From contig CAYWTX010000669.1 of NCBI GenBank assembly GCA_964461295.1, forward strand, positions 1 to 19,363: DNA of 19,363 bases, read 5' to 3'. The translations under genes and the position numbers were made by a program. The DNA comes from CAYWTX01 sp964461295. Its GTDB lineage: Bacteria; Planctomycetota; Phycisphaerae; SM23-33. The notes below the pieces were generated by a model, which was given only the letters and a program-made list of their open reading frames with translations, was not told the origin of the DNA and ran no database searches. Below, piece after piece: positions 8,186-14,604 of the stretch (its first letter is position 1; every line of letters begins with the position of its first letter).

Positions 8186-8716
8186 ATGGCGAGCGTGCCG
8201 GACTGTCTGGAGCAACTGGGGCGGTGGTTCCCCACGGAGGAAGCTTGTGCCAACCTGCTTGGCTGTCTGCGCTGGCCGAAAGGGTTCCGCTGTCCCGGCT
8301 GCGGGTCGCCGGAGGCGTGGTGGGTGGGCGAGCGCAGGGTGTTCCGGTGCAGCCGCTGCGACGCGCAGACCTCGGTAACGGCGGGGACGATCTTTCAGGG
8401 CACGCGGAAGCCGCTACGGGCGTGGTTCGCGGCCATGTGGCGCGTGGCGACCGAGCAGGGGGGCGTCAGCGCCCTGGAGATCCAGCAGGTTCTGGGCCTG
8501 GGCAGTTACCACACCGCCTGGGCGTGGCTGCACAAACTGCGTTGCGCGATGGTCGGCACGGTGAGCGCGGTTTTGACGGGCACGGTGGCGGCCGGGGAAG
8601 GGCGTCTCGGCACCGGCTGGTCGCGGGGTCGCGGCGCCGCGGCGGCGGAGCGGCCGCTGGTGTTCGCGGCCGTGCAGGACAACGGCGGTCGGCCGGGGCG
8701 CGTGCGGCTGCGCGTG
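8186..8716 (+). pseudogene. IS1595-family-like transposase remnant
   Basis: From ATG 8186 (ATG 8180 is also possible) the frame encodes the N-terminal region usual for IS1595/ISXO2-like transposases. A CPGC...CSRC zinc ribbon (C36, C39, C55, C58) is followed by QTSVTAGTIFQGTRKPLRAW and a helical segment ending in AWAWLHKLRCAMV. The DDE domain should then begin with a 'VEVDET.+GG' motif. Here it reads GTVAAGEGRLGT, so the first catalytic Asp is missing. A short similarity returns at PLVFAAVQDNGGRPGRVRLRV, after which transposase-like sequence stops and unrelated sequence begins. The frame itself stays open to 9091, but its tail overlaps other gene fragments in another frame and is not a believable protein. 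I read it as a truncated, inactive transposase. A domesticated zinc-ribbon DNA-binding protein is a less likely alternative. Confidence 0.65.
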
Positions 8717-8945
8717 GAGTACGTGCAGCGCCTGCTGGCGGAACTGGGGCTGGACAAGCAGCGAGTCATGCTGCATCAGCTTCCCGGCTCGGCCCGGCAG
8801 GACCTGGCCCTGAACGAGCCTGGTTGCCGGTCCGACGGGCCCGCAACCGCCGACGCGAGCCTTGCCCAGCGCGTGCGGGCCGTGCGCGACGCCGTTGTGG
8901 CGGCGGCGACGGCGCTTCCGCCAAGCCCCTTCAGAGCGACGGCGG
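8717..8945 (+). pseudogene. possible MvhD/FlpD-like fragment
   Basis: In the same frame as the transposase remnant, the sequence changes character at RVEYVQRLLAELGLDKQRV and ends with LAQRVRAVRDAVVAAATALPPSPF. The first piece resembles the late part of MvhD/FlpD (methyl-viologen-reducing hydrogenase delta subunit). In that part a helix of the type 'RV.YVK.LL.E.GL...R' precedes a Ser-rich loop and a final helix ending near 'LGP.P'. The expected loop is disturbed here (PGSARQDLALNEPG), and the Fe-S cysteines of the N-terminal part are absent. MvhD commonly occurs beside HdrA, the next fragment, which adds support. The call is weak and rests on short similarity from memory. Confidence 0.28.
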
Positions 8946-9012
8946 GTTCCGCCGAGGCTCGGCTGCAAGTTCCGACGGGACAGCCGCGGCACGCGGAGTC
9001 GCCGCCCGCGGC

Positions 9013-9307
9013 AACGGATACTGCTCGTCCATCTGCTGCATGTCGGCCACCAAGGAAGCCATGGTCGCCATCGAGCACCTGCCCGGCGTGAAGGCGTCCA
9101 TCTTCTGCATGGACGTGCGAGCGTTCGGTAAGGAGTTCGACAACTACGTCAACCGCGCCCGCGACGAGCACGGAGTGGAGTACATCCGCGCCATCCCCTC
9201 GCGAATCGTCGAGATGCCCGGCAGCCGGGATCCCCGCATCCGCTGGTTCGACGAGCAGGGCGACGAGCAGGTACGCCAGTTCGACCTCGTGGTCCTCTCC
9301 GTCGGCC
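9013..9307 (+). pseudogene. hdrA: internal fragment of HdrA (heterodisulfide reductase subunit A-like)
   Basis: About 99 residues in one frame match the middle of HdrA-type flavoproteins. The pieces are NGYCSSICCMSATKEAMVAI (the 'YCS..CC..A.K.A' Fe-S motif), then IFCMDVRAFGKEF, then GVEYIRAIPSRI, ending in FDLVVLSVGL. HdrA is the FAD and Fe-S subunit that passes electrons in Hdr complexes and in Hdr-linked MTHF reductases of acetogens. The N-terminal FAD-binding half and the C-terminal ferredoxin-like part are missing. The fragment has no start codon context of its own. It breaks off at the first base of the second 180-bp repeat. It is a relic, not a working gene. Confidence 0.8.
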
Positions 9308-9488
9308 TGAGAGTTTGTGAAAGAATCGCAGAAGCAGCCTTCCTCCCTCTTAGCCCCGCAGGGGCGTCGAGGATCTAGCCGTAGGCGTAAGCCCCTGGTA
9401 TGCAAGCGATTAAGCATAGAGCCCCGAAGGGGCGACAGAAAGCCTTCAGCGCGGGCAACCCAGCGAGTGCCAATTCTTTCACAAGCTC
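9308..9488 (-). repeat. 181-bp MITE-like element, copy 2 (inverted relative to copy 1)
   Basis: It begins tgagagtttgtgaaagaat and ends attctttcacaagctc, so the same terminal inverted repeats as copy 1 are present and better preserved on the left. The internal gccccgaaggggc hairpin and the ctatgcttaat block are kept. The large hairpin has decayed (in the copy 1 orientation it reads CCAGGGGC-TTAC-GCCTACGG). In this orientation it is the reverse complement of 2738-2917. It separates the HdrA fragment from the MTHFR C-terminal fragment and puts a TAG stop (9376-9378) in the shared frame. Confidence 0.8.
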
Positions 9489-9489
9489 C

Positions 9490-9852
9490 GAGCGGTTCCC
9501 GACGCGCCCCGTCTACGCCGCGCTCAACACCCAGTTCCTGGGCATCCTCGAAGAGCAGGCCGTCTGGACCGAGAAGTGCCTCGGCTGCGGCGACTGCATG
9601 CTGGCCGAGTTCGGCGGCATCTGCCCCGTCACCCGCTGTGCCAAGCGTATCCTGAACGGCCCGTGCGGCGGCTCGACGGAGAAGCACTGCGAGGTGTCCG
9701 AGGATCGGCCCTGCGCCTGGCAGCTCATCTACAACCGCCTGAAGGGCATCGGGCAACTTGACCGCCTGGACCGCATCGTCCCGCCGAAGGACTGGTCGAC
9801 CGCCTGGCACGCCGGTGCCCGCAAGATCGCCCGCCAGGAGCATCGGCTCTAG
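9490..9852 (+). pseudogene. C-terminal domain of an anaerobic-type methylenetetrahydrofolate reductase (MTHFR_C)
   Basis: About 120 residues match the Cys-rich MTHFR C-terminal domain found fused to, or encoded beside, MetF in anaerobes. The key pieces are TRPVYAALN, EKCLGCGDCMLAEFGGICPV, CAKRILNGPCGG, then CAWQLIYNRLK and PPKDW. Cysteines of the CLGCGDC and GPCGG motifs are all present, so the domain sequence itself is not eroded. The catalytic TIM barrel of MetF is absent upstream. The 180-bp repeat sits where the linker should be. The frame is open from within the repeat (ATG at 9400), but that start has no ribosome site and would add repeat-derived residues. It is most likely a gene remnant. 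A stand-alone MetV-like product remains possible but is disfavoured. Confidence 0.75.
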
Positions 9853-9903
9853 GCCGCGTTTGCCAGGCGGGAGGGCTGGCTCCTGGTCTTTCACGGATTC
9901 TCC

Positions 9904-9932
9904 TTGACAGGACTTCCAGCATGGCGTATCTT
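9904..9932 (+). promoter_or_regulatory. sigma70-like promoter of the rex-hydCBA operon
   Basis: A perfect TTGACA (9904-9909) and TATCTT (9927-9932) are separated by exactly 17 bases, which is near consensus. The predicted transcription start is around 9939, giving a leader of about 67 bases before the rex ATG. No other promoter is evident between here and 18790, so the whole hydrogenase operon may depend on it. Confidence 0.7.
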
Positions 9933-9938
9933 GGCCTC

Positions 9939-9970
9939 TGTGATACCGATCACAATGTGACGGGTGTCAC
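9939..9970 (+). promoter_or_regulatory. tandem palindromic operators at the predicted transcription start
   Basis: TGTGATACCGATCACA (9939-9954) is a perfect 16-base palindrome lying on the predicted +1. Two bases downstream is GTGAC-GGGT-GTCAC (9957-9970). The TGTGA...TCACA core is shared by Rex boxes (TTGTGAANNNNTTCACAA) and CRP/FNR-family boxes (TGTGANNNNNNTCACA). The downstream gene is rex and the position would block initiation, so autoregulation by Rex is my first choice. The exact central bases fit the CRP-type consensus better. A further half-site-like tttcacaac lies near 9990. Confidence 0.65.
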
Positions 9971-10005
9971 GCAAGCAATAGACGCAGGATTTCACAACAC
10001 ACGCA

Positions 10006-10644
10006 ATGACGCCAGAACGCACAATCGGACGGCTCAGCCTGTATCGCCGGATGCTTCAACACGAGCTGGACAAGGGAGTTATGAGCATATACTCCCACCA
10101 GCTTGCTTCCATCGCAGGCGTTACGGCCGCGCAGATTCGCCGCGACCTCACGTACATCGGGTACTATGGCAACCCTCGGCTGGGCTATGGGGTGCGCGAA
10201 CTCCGCGAAAGCATTGAGTCCTTCCTGAACCCCAATGGCGTCGAACGCTTGGCCCTGGTAGGGGTGGGCAACCTAGGCCGGGCCATTCTCGCCTACTTCT
10301 CTGGGCGGCACCGCAAGCTGACCATCGTGGCGGCGTTCGACAACGACCCGGGCAAGTTGGGGCGTGTGATCCAGGGCTGCCGCGTGTACTCGATGGAGGA
10401 GTTGTCCGAGGTCGTCCGCCAGGAGAAGATCGAGGCGGCCATCATTGCGGTACCCGCCACGGCCGCCCAGGGCGCGGCCGATGCGCTGACGGCGGCCGGC
10501 GTGACGGGGATTCTGAACTTCGCCCCCGCGTCGCTGCGGGTAGGGCGGAATGTGTACGTGGAACACAACGACTTGACGATGGCGATTGAGAAGGTCGCCT
10601 ATTTTGCCCGCGCAAGGGGCCAACTGAATGAGGTGTCTCCGTGA
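10006..10644 (+). CDS. rex: redox-sensing transcriptional repressor Rex
   Basis: A 212-aa protein, the usual Rex length. Rex senses the NADH/NAD+ ratio: NAD+ favours DNA binding, and NADH releases the repressor to derepress fermentation and hydrogenase genes. Residues 1-77 form the winged-helix Rex_DNA_bind domain: LSLYRRMLQHEL, then ASIAGVTAAQIRRDLTYIG, then GYGVREL. Residues about 80-200 form a Rossmann domain with the glycine-rich GVGNLG (86-91) and the conserved FDNDPGKLG. The end (LTMAIEKVAYFAR) is the domain-swap helix region. The ATG at 10006 gives a full N-terminus, but no clear ribosome site precedes it. It overlaps hydC by 4 bases (GTGA), so translation is coupled. It is the first gene of the hydrogenase operon, directly after palindromic operators. 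Confidence 0.93.
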   Translation: MTPERTIGRLSLYRRMLQHELDKGVMSIYSHQLASIAGVTAAQIRRDLTYIGYYGNPRLGYGVRELRESIESFLNPNGVERLALVGVGNLGRAILAYFSGRHRKLTIVAAFDNDPGKLGRVIQGCRVYSMEELSEVVRQEKIEAAIIAVPATAAQGAADALTAAGVTGILNFAPASLRVGRNVYVEHNDLTMAIEKVAYFARARGQLNEVSP

Positions 10645-11132
10645 TCCAGACCGCCAGTGACGTGGAAAGCATCCTGAAGAGCCATCCCAAAGCGGGGCGG
10701 GATTCCCTGATCCCGATCCTCCAGGAGATCCAGGAAGCATTGGGCTACCTGCCCAAGGAGGCGATCCTGAAGACCGGCACGCACCTGGGCCTGCCGGCCA
10801 GCAAGATCTACGGCGTGGCCACGTTCTACAACCAGTTTCGTTTCCAGCCCAAGGGCCAGCACCACGTGATGGTGTGCCGCGGCACGGCCTGCCACGTGAA
10901 GGGCTCGGCCAAGGTGCTGGAGACGGCCATGAAGCTGCTGAAGCTCAAGCCCGGGCAGACAGGCCGCGACAGGCTGTTCAGCCTGGAAGTGGTGGCGTGC
11001 ATGGGCGCCTGTGGCCTGTCGCCGGTGGTGAACGTCAACGGCGAGTTCCATGCCAAGTGCAGTCCGCGCAAGCTGGCGAAGATCGTGCAGGAATGCAGGG
11101 AAAAGCAGGAACCCGGGTCCGGCAGCCGGTAA
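10641..11132 (+). CDS. hydC: NADH-dependent hydrogenase subunit HydC (NuoE-like, [2Fe-2S])
   Basis: A 163-aa thioredoxin-like [2Fe-2S] protein of the NuoE/HydC family, the normal length. The four cluster ligands are visible at C79 (VCRGTACH), C84, C120 and C124 (ACMGACG). The helical N-terminus (LIPILQEIQEALGYLPKEA) and KIYGVATFYNQFRF are hallmarks of the family. The start codon is GTG at 10641, chosen because it overlaps the rex stop as GTGA; an in-frame start further downstream would remove family-conserved sequence. In trimeric hydrogenases this subunit docks on HydB and supports electron flow from the flavin site. It is followed by a 92-base gap with a small hairpin before hydB. Confidence 0.92.
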   Translation: MIQTASDVESILKSHPKAGRDSLIPILQEIQEALGYLPKEAILKTGTHLGLPASKIYGVATFYNQFRFQPKGQHHVMVCRGTACHVKGSAKVLETAMKLLKLKPGQTGRDRLFSLEVVACMGACGLSPVVNVNGEFHAKCSPRKLAKIVQECREKQEPGSGSR

Positions 11133-11148
11133 GCGGTTCAGGAGGCCC

Positions 11149-11164
11149 GCCCGCTTCAGCGGGC
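11149..11164 (+). other. intercistronic hairpin between hydC and hydB
   Basis: A perfect 6-bp stem GCCCGC-TTCA-GCGGGC with a 4-base loop. There is no T-tract, so it is not a standard intrinsic terminator. It could set mRNA stability or the subunit ratio between hydC and hydB, which is inference only. Confidence 0.4.
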
Positions 11165-11224
11165 AGGTTCCCGATTCCCGTCTTTGGGTTCCCGAAGAAG
11201 ACAACAAGAGCAGGAAAGATACCA

Positions 11225-14200
11225 ATGGACGTTAAGACTCAAGCAGTTGCAGATCGTTGCTGGCCCGGCCCGCGTCCGATTCGCGCGGACCTGCTGGCGT
11301 GGATGCAGACCGGGCCGATCGCGGCCGCCAAGCTCGTGAATGACGCGGCCGTGGAGCCGGTGCTGAAGTCGCTGCGTCGCGAGACGGTGGCCAGGCCGGT
11401 GATCTTCGTGGGCGCGGGCACGTGCGGCCTGGGCGCGGGGGCGGGCAAGACGCTGGCGGCGGTGCGCGAGTACCTGGGCGCCCGCAAGGTCGATGCCGAT
11501 GTGATCGAGGTCGGCTGCGTGGGCCTGTGCTCCGAGGAGCCGATCGTGGACGTGCTGGTTCCCGGCCGGTCGCGGATCAGCTTCGGCAGCGTGACGGCGG
11601 AGAAGGTCGAGCCGCTGCTGGCGGCGGTGCTGAAGGGCGGCTCGGCGCAGGTGCCCAAGGAGATGGTGCTGGGCCAGTTCCGGGAGGGCGGCAAGCCGTG
11701 GGAAGGCGTGTCCTGGCTGGACGAGCACCCGTTCCTGCTCAGGCAGCGGCGCGTGGTGCTGGCCACCAGCGGGATCATCGACCCGGGCAGCATCGACGAG
11801 TACATCGCGTGGGGCGGGTACAGCGCCATCGCCAAGGCGCTGCGGACGATGACGCCCGAGGAGGTGTGCAACCTGGTGGAGGCCAGCGGGCTCCGCGGGC
11901 GCGGCGGCGGGGGCTTTCCGACGGGCAGGAAGTGGAAGTTCGCTCGGGCGGCCGAGGCGGACCAGAAGTACCTCATCTGCAACGCCGACGAAGGCGATCC
12001 CGGCGCGTTCATGGACCGCGCGGTGGGCGAGAGCGACCCGCACCGCCTGCTGGAAGGCATGGTGATCGCCGCGTACGCCATCGGCGCGACGAAGGCATAC
12101 ATTTACATTCGAGCGGAGTATCCGCTGGCCGTGCAGCGCCTGCGCCAGGCGATCGCGCAGGCCAAGCAGTACCGGCTGGTGGGCGAGAACATTCTCGACA
12201 GCGGCATCGACGTCAACCTGATCATCAAGATGGGCGCCGGCGCGTTCGTCTGCGGCGAGGAGACCGCCCTCATTCACAGCATCGAGGGCAAGCGCGGCAT
12301 GCCGCGTCCGCGGCCGCCGTTTCCGGCCGTCAAGGGCCTGTTCGGCAAGCCGACGGTGATCAACAACGTCGAGACGCTGGCGAATCTGCCTCTGATCCTG
12401 GAGCGAGGGGCGGACTGGTACGCCTCGATGGGCACGAAGGGGTCCAAGGGCACGAAGGTGTTCGCCCTGTCGGGCATGGTGGCCCGCACCGGCCTGGTCG
12501 AGGTGCCGATGGGCACGACGCTCAGGCAGGTGGTTTTCGACATCGGCGGGGGCATTCCGGGCGGCAGGAAGTGCAAGGCCGTGCAGATCGGCGGCCCCTC
12601 CGGCGGCTGCGTGCCCGAAGCGCAACTGGACATCCAGACCGACTACGAGGCGCTGAAGAGCTTCGGCACGATCATGGGTTCCGGCGGCCTGGTGGTGGTC
12701 GACGAGAGCACCTGCATGGTGGACTTCGCGAAGTTCTTCATGGAGTTCATCCAGTCGGAGAGCTGCGGCAAGTGCATCCCGTGCCGCGAGGGCACCAAGC
12801 GCATGCTGGAGATCCTCGAGGCCCTCACGCGGCCCCGGAAGGAAGAGGCCGAACTGGACTCGCTGCTCCGTATGCAGGGCATCATGTACTTGCAGAAGCT
12901 GGGCGAGACGATCAAGGCGACCAGCCTGTGCGGCCTGGGCCAGACGGCCCCCAACCCCGTGCTGAGCACGCTGAAGTGGTTCCGCGACGAGTACGAGGCG
13001 CACGTGTACGAGCGGCGTTGCCCGGCCGGGGCGTGCAAGAAGCTGGTGGGCGCGCCCTGCCAGAGCGGCTGCCCGGTGGGCACGGAGGTGTGGCGCTACG
13101 TGGCGCACATCGCCCACGGCGAGTACGCCGAGGCGTACAAGGCCATCCGCGCGGCCAACCCGCTGCCGTCGGCGTGCGCTCGCGTGTGCCATCATCCGTG
13201 CGAGCGGACCTGCCGCCTGGGCGCGACCGGCGGCGAGCCGATCGCCATCCGCACGCTGAAGCGGTTCGTCGTGGACCGCGTCGATCCCGCTACGGCGGCG
13301 CCGGTGGTCCTTCCGGCCGGGGCGAACGCCGCGAAGATCGCCGTCATCGGCGCCGGGCCGGCGGGCCTTTCGGCGGCGCACTACCTGAGCCTGCTGGGGC
13401 ACAAAGTGACTGTGTTCGAGAAGGAGCAGCAGCCCGGCGGCATGTTGGTGGGCGCGATTCCGGCGTACCGCCTGCCGCGCGAAGGGCTGAACAAGGAGAT
13501 CGCCGCGCTGTTGAACGAGAACATCGAGGTGCGGTACGGCAAGGCGCTGGGGCGCGACGTGACGATGGACGGCCTGCTGAAGGACTACAAAGCCGTGTAC
13601 ATCGCGACGGGCTCGCACAAGAGCAAGAAGCTGGAGCTTGCCGGCGAGGACGCCGCGGGCGTGATCCCGGGCATCGAGTTCCTCAAGGCGCACAACCTGC
13701 ATGGGCAGGCGCTGGCCAGGGGCAAGGTGGGCGTCATCGGCGGCGGCAACAGCGCGATGGACGCGGCCCGCGTGGCCTTCCGCCAGAAGGGCGTGCAGGG
13801 CGTGACGATGTTCTACCGCCGCACGCGGGCGGAAATGCCCGCCTACCCCGAGGAGATCGAGGCCGGCCTGGCCGAGGGAATCAGGATCGAGGAGTTGGTC
13901 GCGCCGGTGGCGGTGCTGGTGAAGGACGGCAGGCTGGCGGGCATTCGCTTCCAGCGGAACAAGCTGGGCGAGCGCGACGCCAGCGGGCGGCAGAGGCCGG
14001 TGCCCATGCCGGGAAGCGAGTTCGACGTCGAACTGGACACGCTGGTGGTCGCCATCAGCGAGGAGCCGGACGCCGCGGGCCTGGAAGGCCTGCGGATGAC
14101 CAAGTGGGGCACGGTGTCGATCAACGCCGAGAGCTACGCGACCGACCGCGCGGGCGTCTTCGCCGGCGGCGACGTGGTCAGCGGTCCCAGCACGGCCATC

Positions 14201-14491
14201 GGCGCGGTGGCGGCGGGCAAGAACGCGGCCGTCATGATCGACCGCTACGTGAAGGGCAAGGCGCTGAAGATTCTGCCGAAGGTGGCGCTGCCGACGATCT
14301 ATGTGGCGCCAGTGCAGATGGCCGAGGCCGAGGACGCCGAGTTCGCCGTCCGCGTTCACAGCCCCGAGTTGACGGTGGCCGAGCGGTTGGGCGGCTTCGA
14401 GGAAGTGGAACTGTGCATCGGCGAGAAGGCGGCCGTGTGCGAGGCCCGCCGGTGCGCACGGTGCGATCTGGACTTCACGACGCCTGATTAG
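11225..14491 (+). CDS. hydB: HydB: NuoF-like flavin subunit fused to a GltD-like NADPH/FAD module
   Basis: A 1088-aa protein. ATG 11225 is preceded by AGGAAAG six bases upstream; the frame is open further 5' but only overlaps hydC. Residues 55-115 form a thioredoxin-like [2Fe-2S] domain with three visible cysteines (C67, C98, C102). Residues about 170-580 are the NuoF core: the FMN/NADH loop RGRGGGGFPTG (224-234), then SCGKCIPC (C514, C517, C520) and LCGLGQTAP (C569) for a [4Fe-4S] cluster. Instead of the usual C-terminal 2x[4Fe-4S] ferredoxin, residues about 600-1088 form a GltD-like unit. It contains Cys-rich CQSGCP and CARVCHHPCERTC, FAD-binding IGAGPAG (about 709-715), NADPH-type IGGGNSAMDAAR (about 839-850), a VFAGGDVVSGP FAD tail, and a terminal CARCDL. 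The role inferred is electron exchange among H2-side ferredoxin or HydA, NAD(H) and NADP(H). GltD-linked [FeFe]-hydrogenases are known (a glutamate-synthase-linked group). Confidence 0.9.
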   Translation: MDVKTQAVADRCWPGPRPIRADLLAWMQTGPIAAAKLVNDAAVEPVLKSLRRETVARPVIFVGAGTCGLGAGAGKTLAAVREYLGARKVDADVIEVGCVGLCSEEPIVDVLVPGRSRISFGSVTAEKVEPLLAAVLKGGSAQVPKEMVLGQFREGGKPWEGVSWLDEHPFLLRQRRVVLATSGIIDPGSIDEYIAWGGYSAIAKALRTMTPEEVCNLVEASGLRGRGGGGFPTGRKWKFARAAEADQKYLICNADEGDPGAFMDRAVGESDPHRLLEGMVIAAYAIGATKAYIYIRAEYPLAVQRLRQAIAQAKQYRLVGENILDSGIDVNLIIKMGAGAFVCGEETALIHSIEGKRGMPRPRPPFPAVKGLFGKPTVINNVETLANLPLILERGADWYASMGTKGSKGTKVFALSGMVARTGLVEVPMGTTLRQVVFDIGGGIPGGRKCKAVQIGGPSGGCVPEAQLDIQTDYEALKSFGTIMGSGGLVVVDESTCMVDFAKFFMEFIQSESCGKCIPCREGTKRMLEILEALTRPRKEEAELDSLLRMQGIMYLQKLGETIKATSLCGLGQTAPNPVLSTLKWFRDEYEAHVYERRCPAGACKKLVGAPCQSGCPVGTEVWRYVAHIAHGEYAEAYKAIRAANPLPSACARVCHHPCERTCRLGATGGEPIAIRTLKRFVVDRVDPATAAPVVLPAGANAAKIAVIGAGPAGLSAAHYLSLLGHKVTVFEKEQQPGGMLVGAIPAYRLPREGLNKEIAALLNENIEVRYGKALGRDVTMDGLLKDYKAVYIATGSHKSKKLELAGEDAAGVIPGIEFLKAHNLHGQALARGKVGVIGGGNSAMDAARVAFRQKGVQGVTMFYRRTRAEMPAYPEEIEAGLAEGIRIEELVAPVAVLVKDGRLAGIRFQRNKLGERDASGRQRPVPMPGSEFDVELDTLVVAISEEPDAAGLEGLRMTKWGTVSINAESYATDRAGVFAGGDVVSGPSTAIGAVAAGKNAAVMIDRYVKGKALKILPKVALPTIYVAPVQMAEAEDAEFAVRVHSPELTVAERLGGFEEVELCIGEKAAVCEARRCARCDLDFTTPD

Positions 14492-14495
14492 CGGC

Positions 14496-14572
14496 GAAGG
14501 CCGCGATGGCCGGTAGCCGGCAGCCGATAGCCGGCAACCGCGAAGGAGCAACGGCCTTCAACCGGCTATTGG
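14496..14572 (+). other. two crossing inverted repeats in the hydB-hydA gap
   Basis: GAAGGCCG (14496-14503) pairs with CGGCCTTC (14552-14559). CCGATAGCCGG (14524-14534) pairs with CCGGCTATTGG (14562-14572) at 10 of 11 positions, counting one G-T. The pairs interleave, so they form either alternative hairpins or a pseudoknot. The stretch also holds short GCCGG(T/C)AGCCG repeats that resemble decayed intergenic repeat DNA. It ends about 20 bases before the hydA ribosome site. Confidence 0.4.
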
Positions 14573-14604
14573 TTCCTGGTTACTTTCTTTGCCGAGGTGA
14601 GCAA

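Noticed and set aside
2738..9488. Inversion between the two 180-bp copies as the cause of the broken HdrA gene
   Set aside because: Joining the HdrA end to the sequence left of 2738 on the opposite strand does not restore HdrA-like sequence, so a simple flip does not repair it. Deletion plus insertion fits better.
9400..9852. An intact stand-alone MTHFR_C/MetV protein starting at ATG 9400
   Set aside because: The start lies in the mobile repeat, without a ribosome site, and the first 30 residues would be repeat-derived.
11149..11164. Intrinsic terminator after hydC
   Set aside because: The hairpin has no following T-tract and hydB follows with its own ribosome site in the same operon.
10874..11224. 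An N-terminal extension of HydB
   Set aside because: The frame is open, but it overlaps hydC out of frame and gives Arg/Gly-rich nonsense. ATG 11225 has a good ribosome site.
11156..14551. An 1131-codon open frame on the minus strand
   Set aside because: It is exactly antisense to hydB, whose motifs are unmistakable. The His/Arg/Leu-rich translation shows no family signature.
14506..14604. A 33-residue longer HydA
   Set aside because: The extra sequence comes from the repeat-rich gap. ATG 14605 has GAGGTGA and starts directly with the [2Fe-2S] domain (MVRFEADGR).
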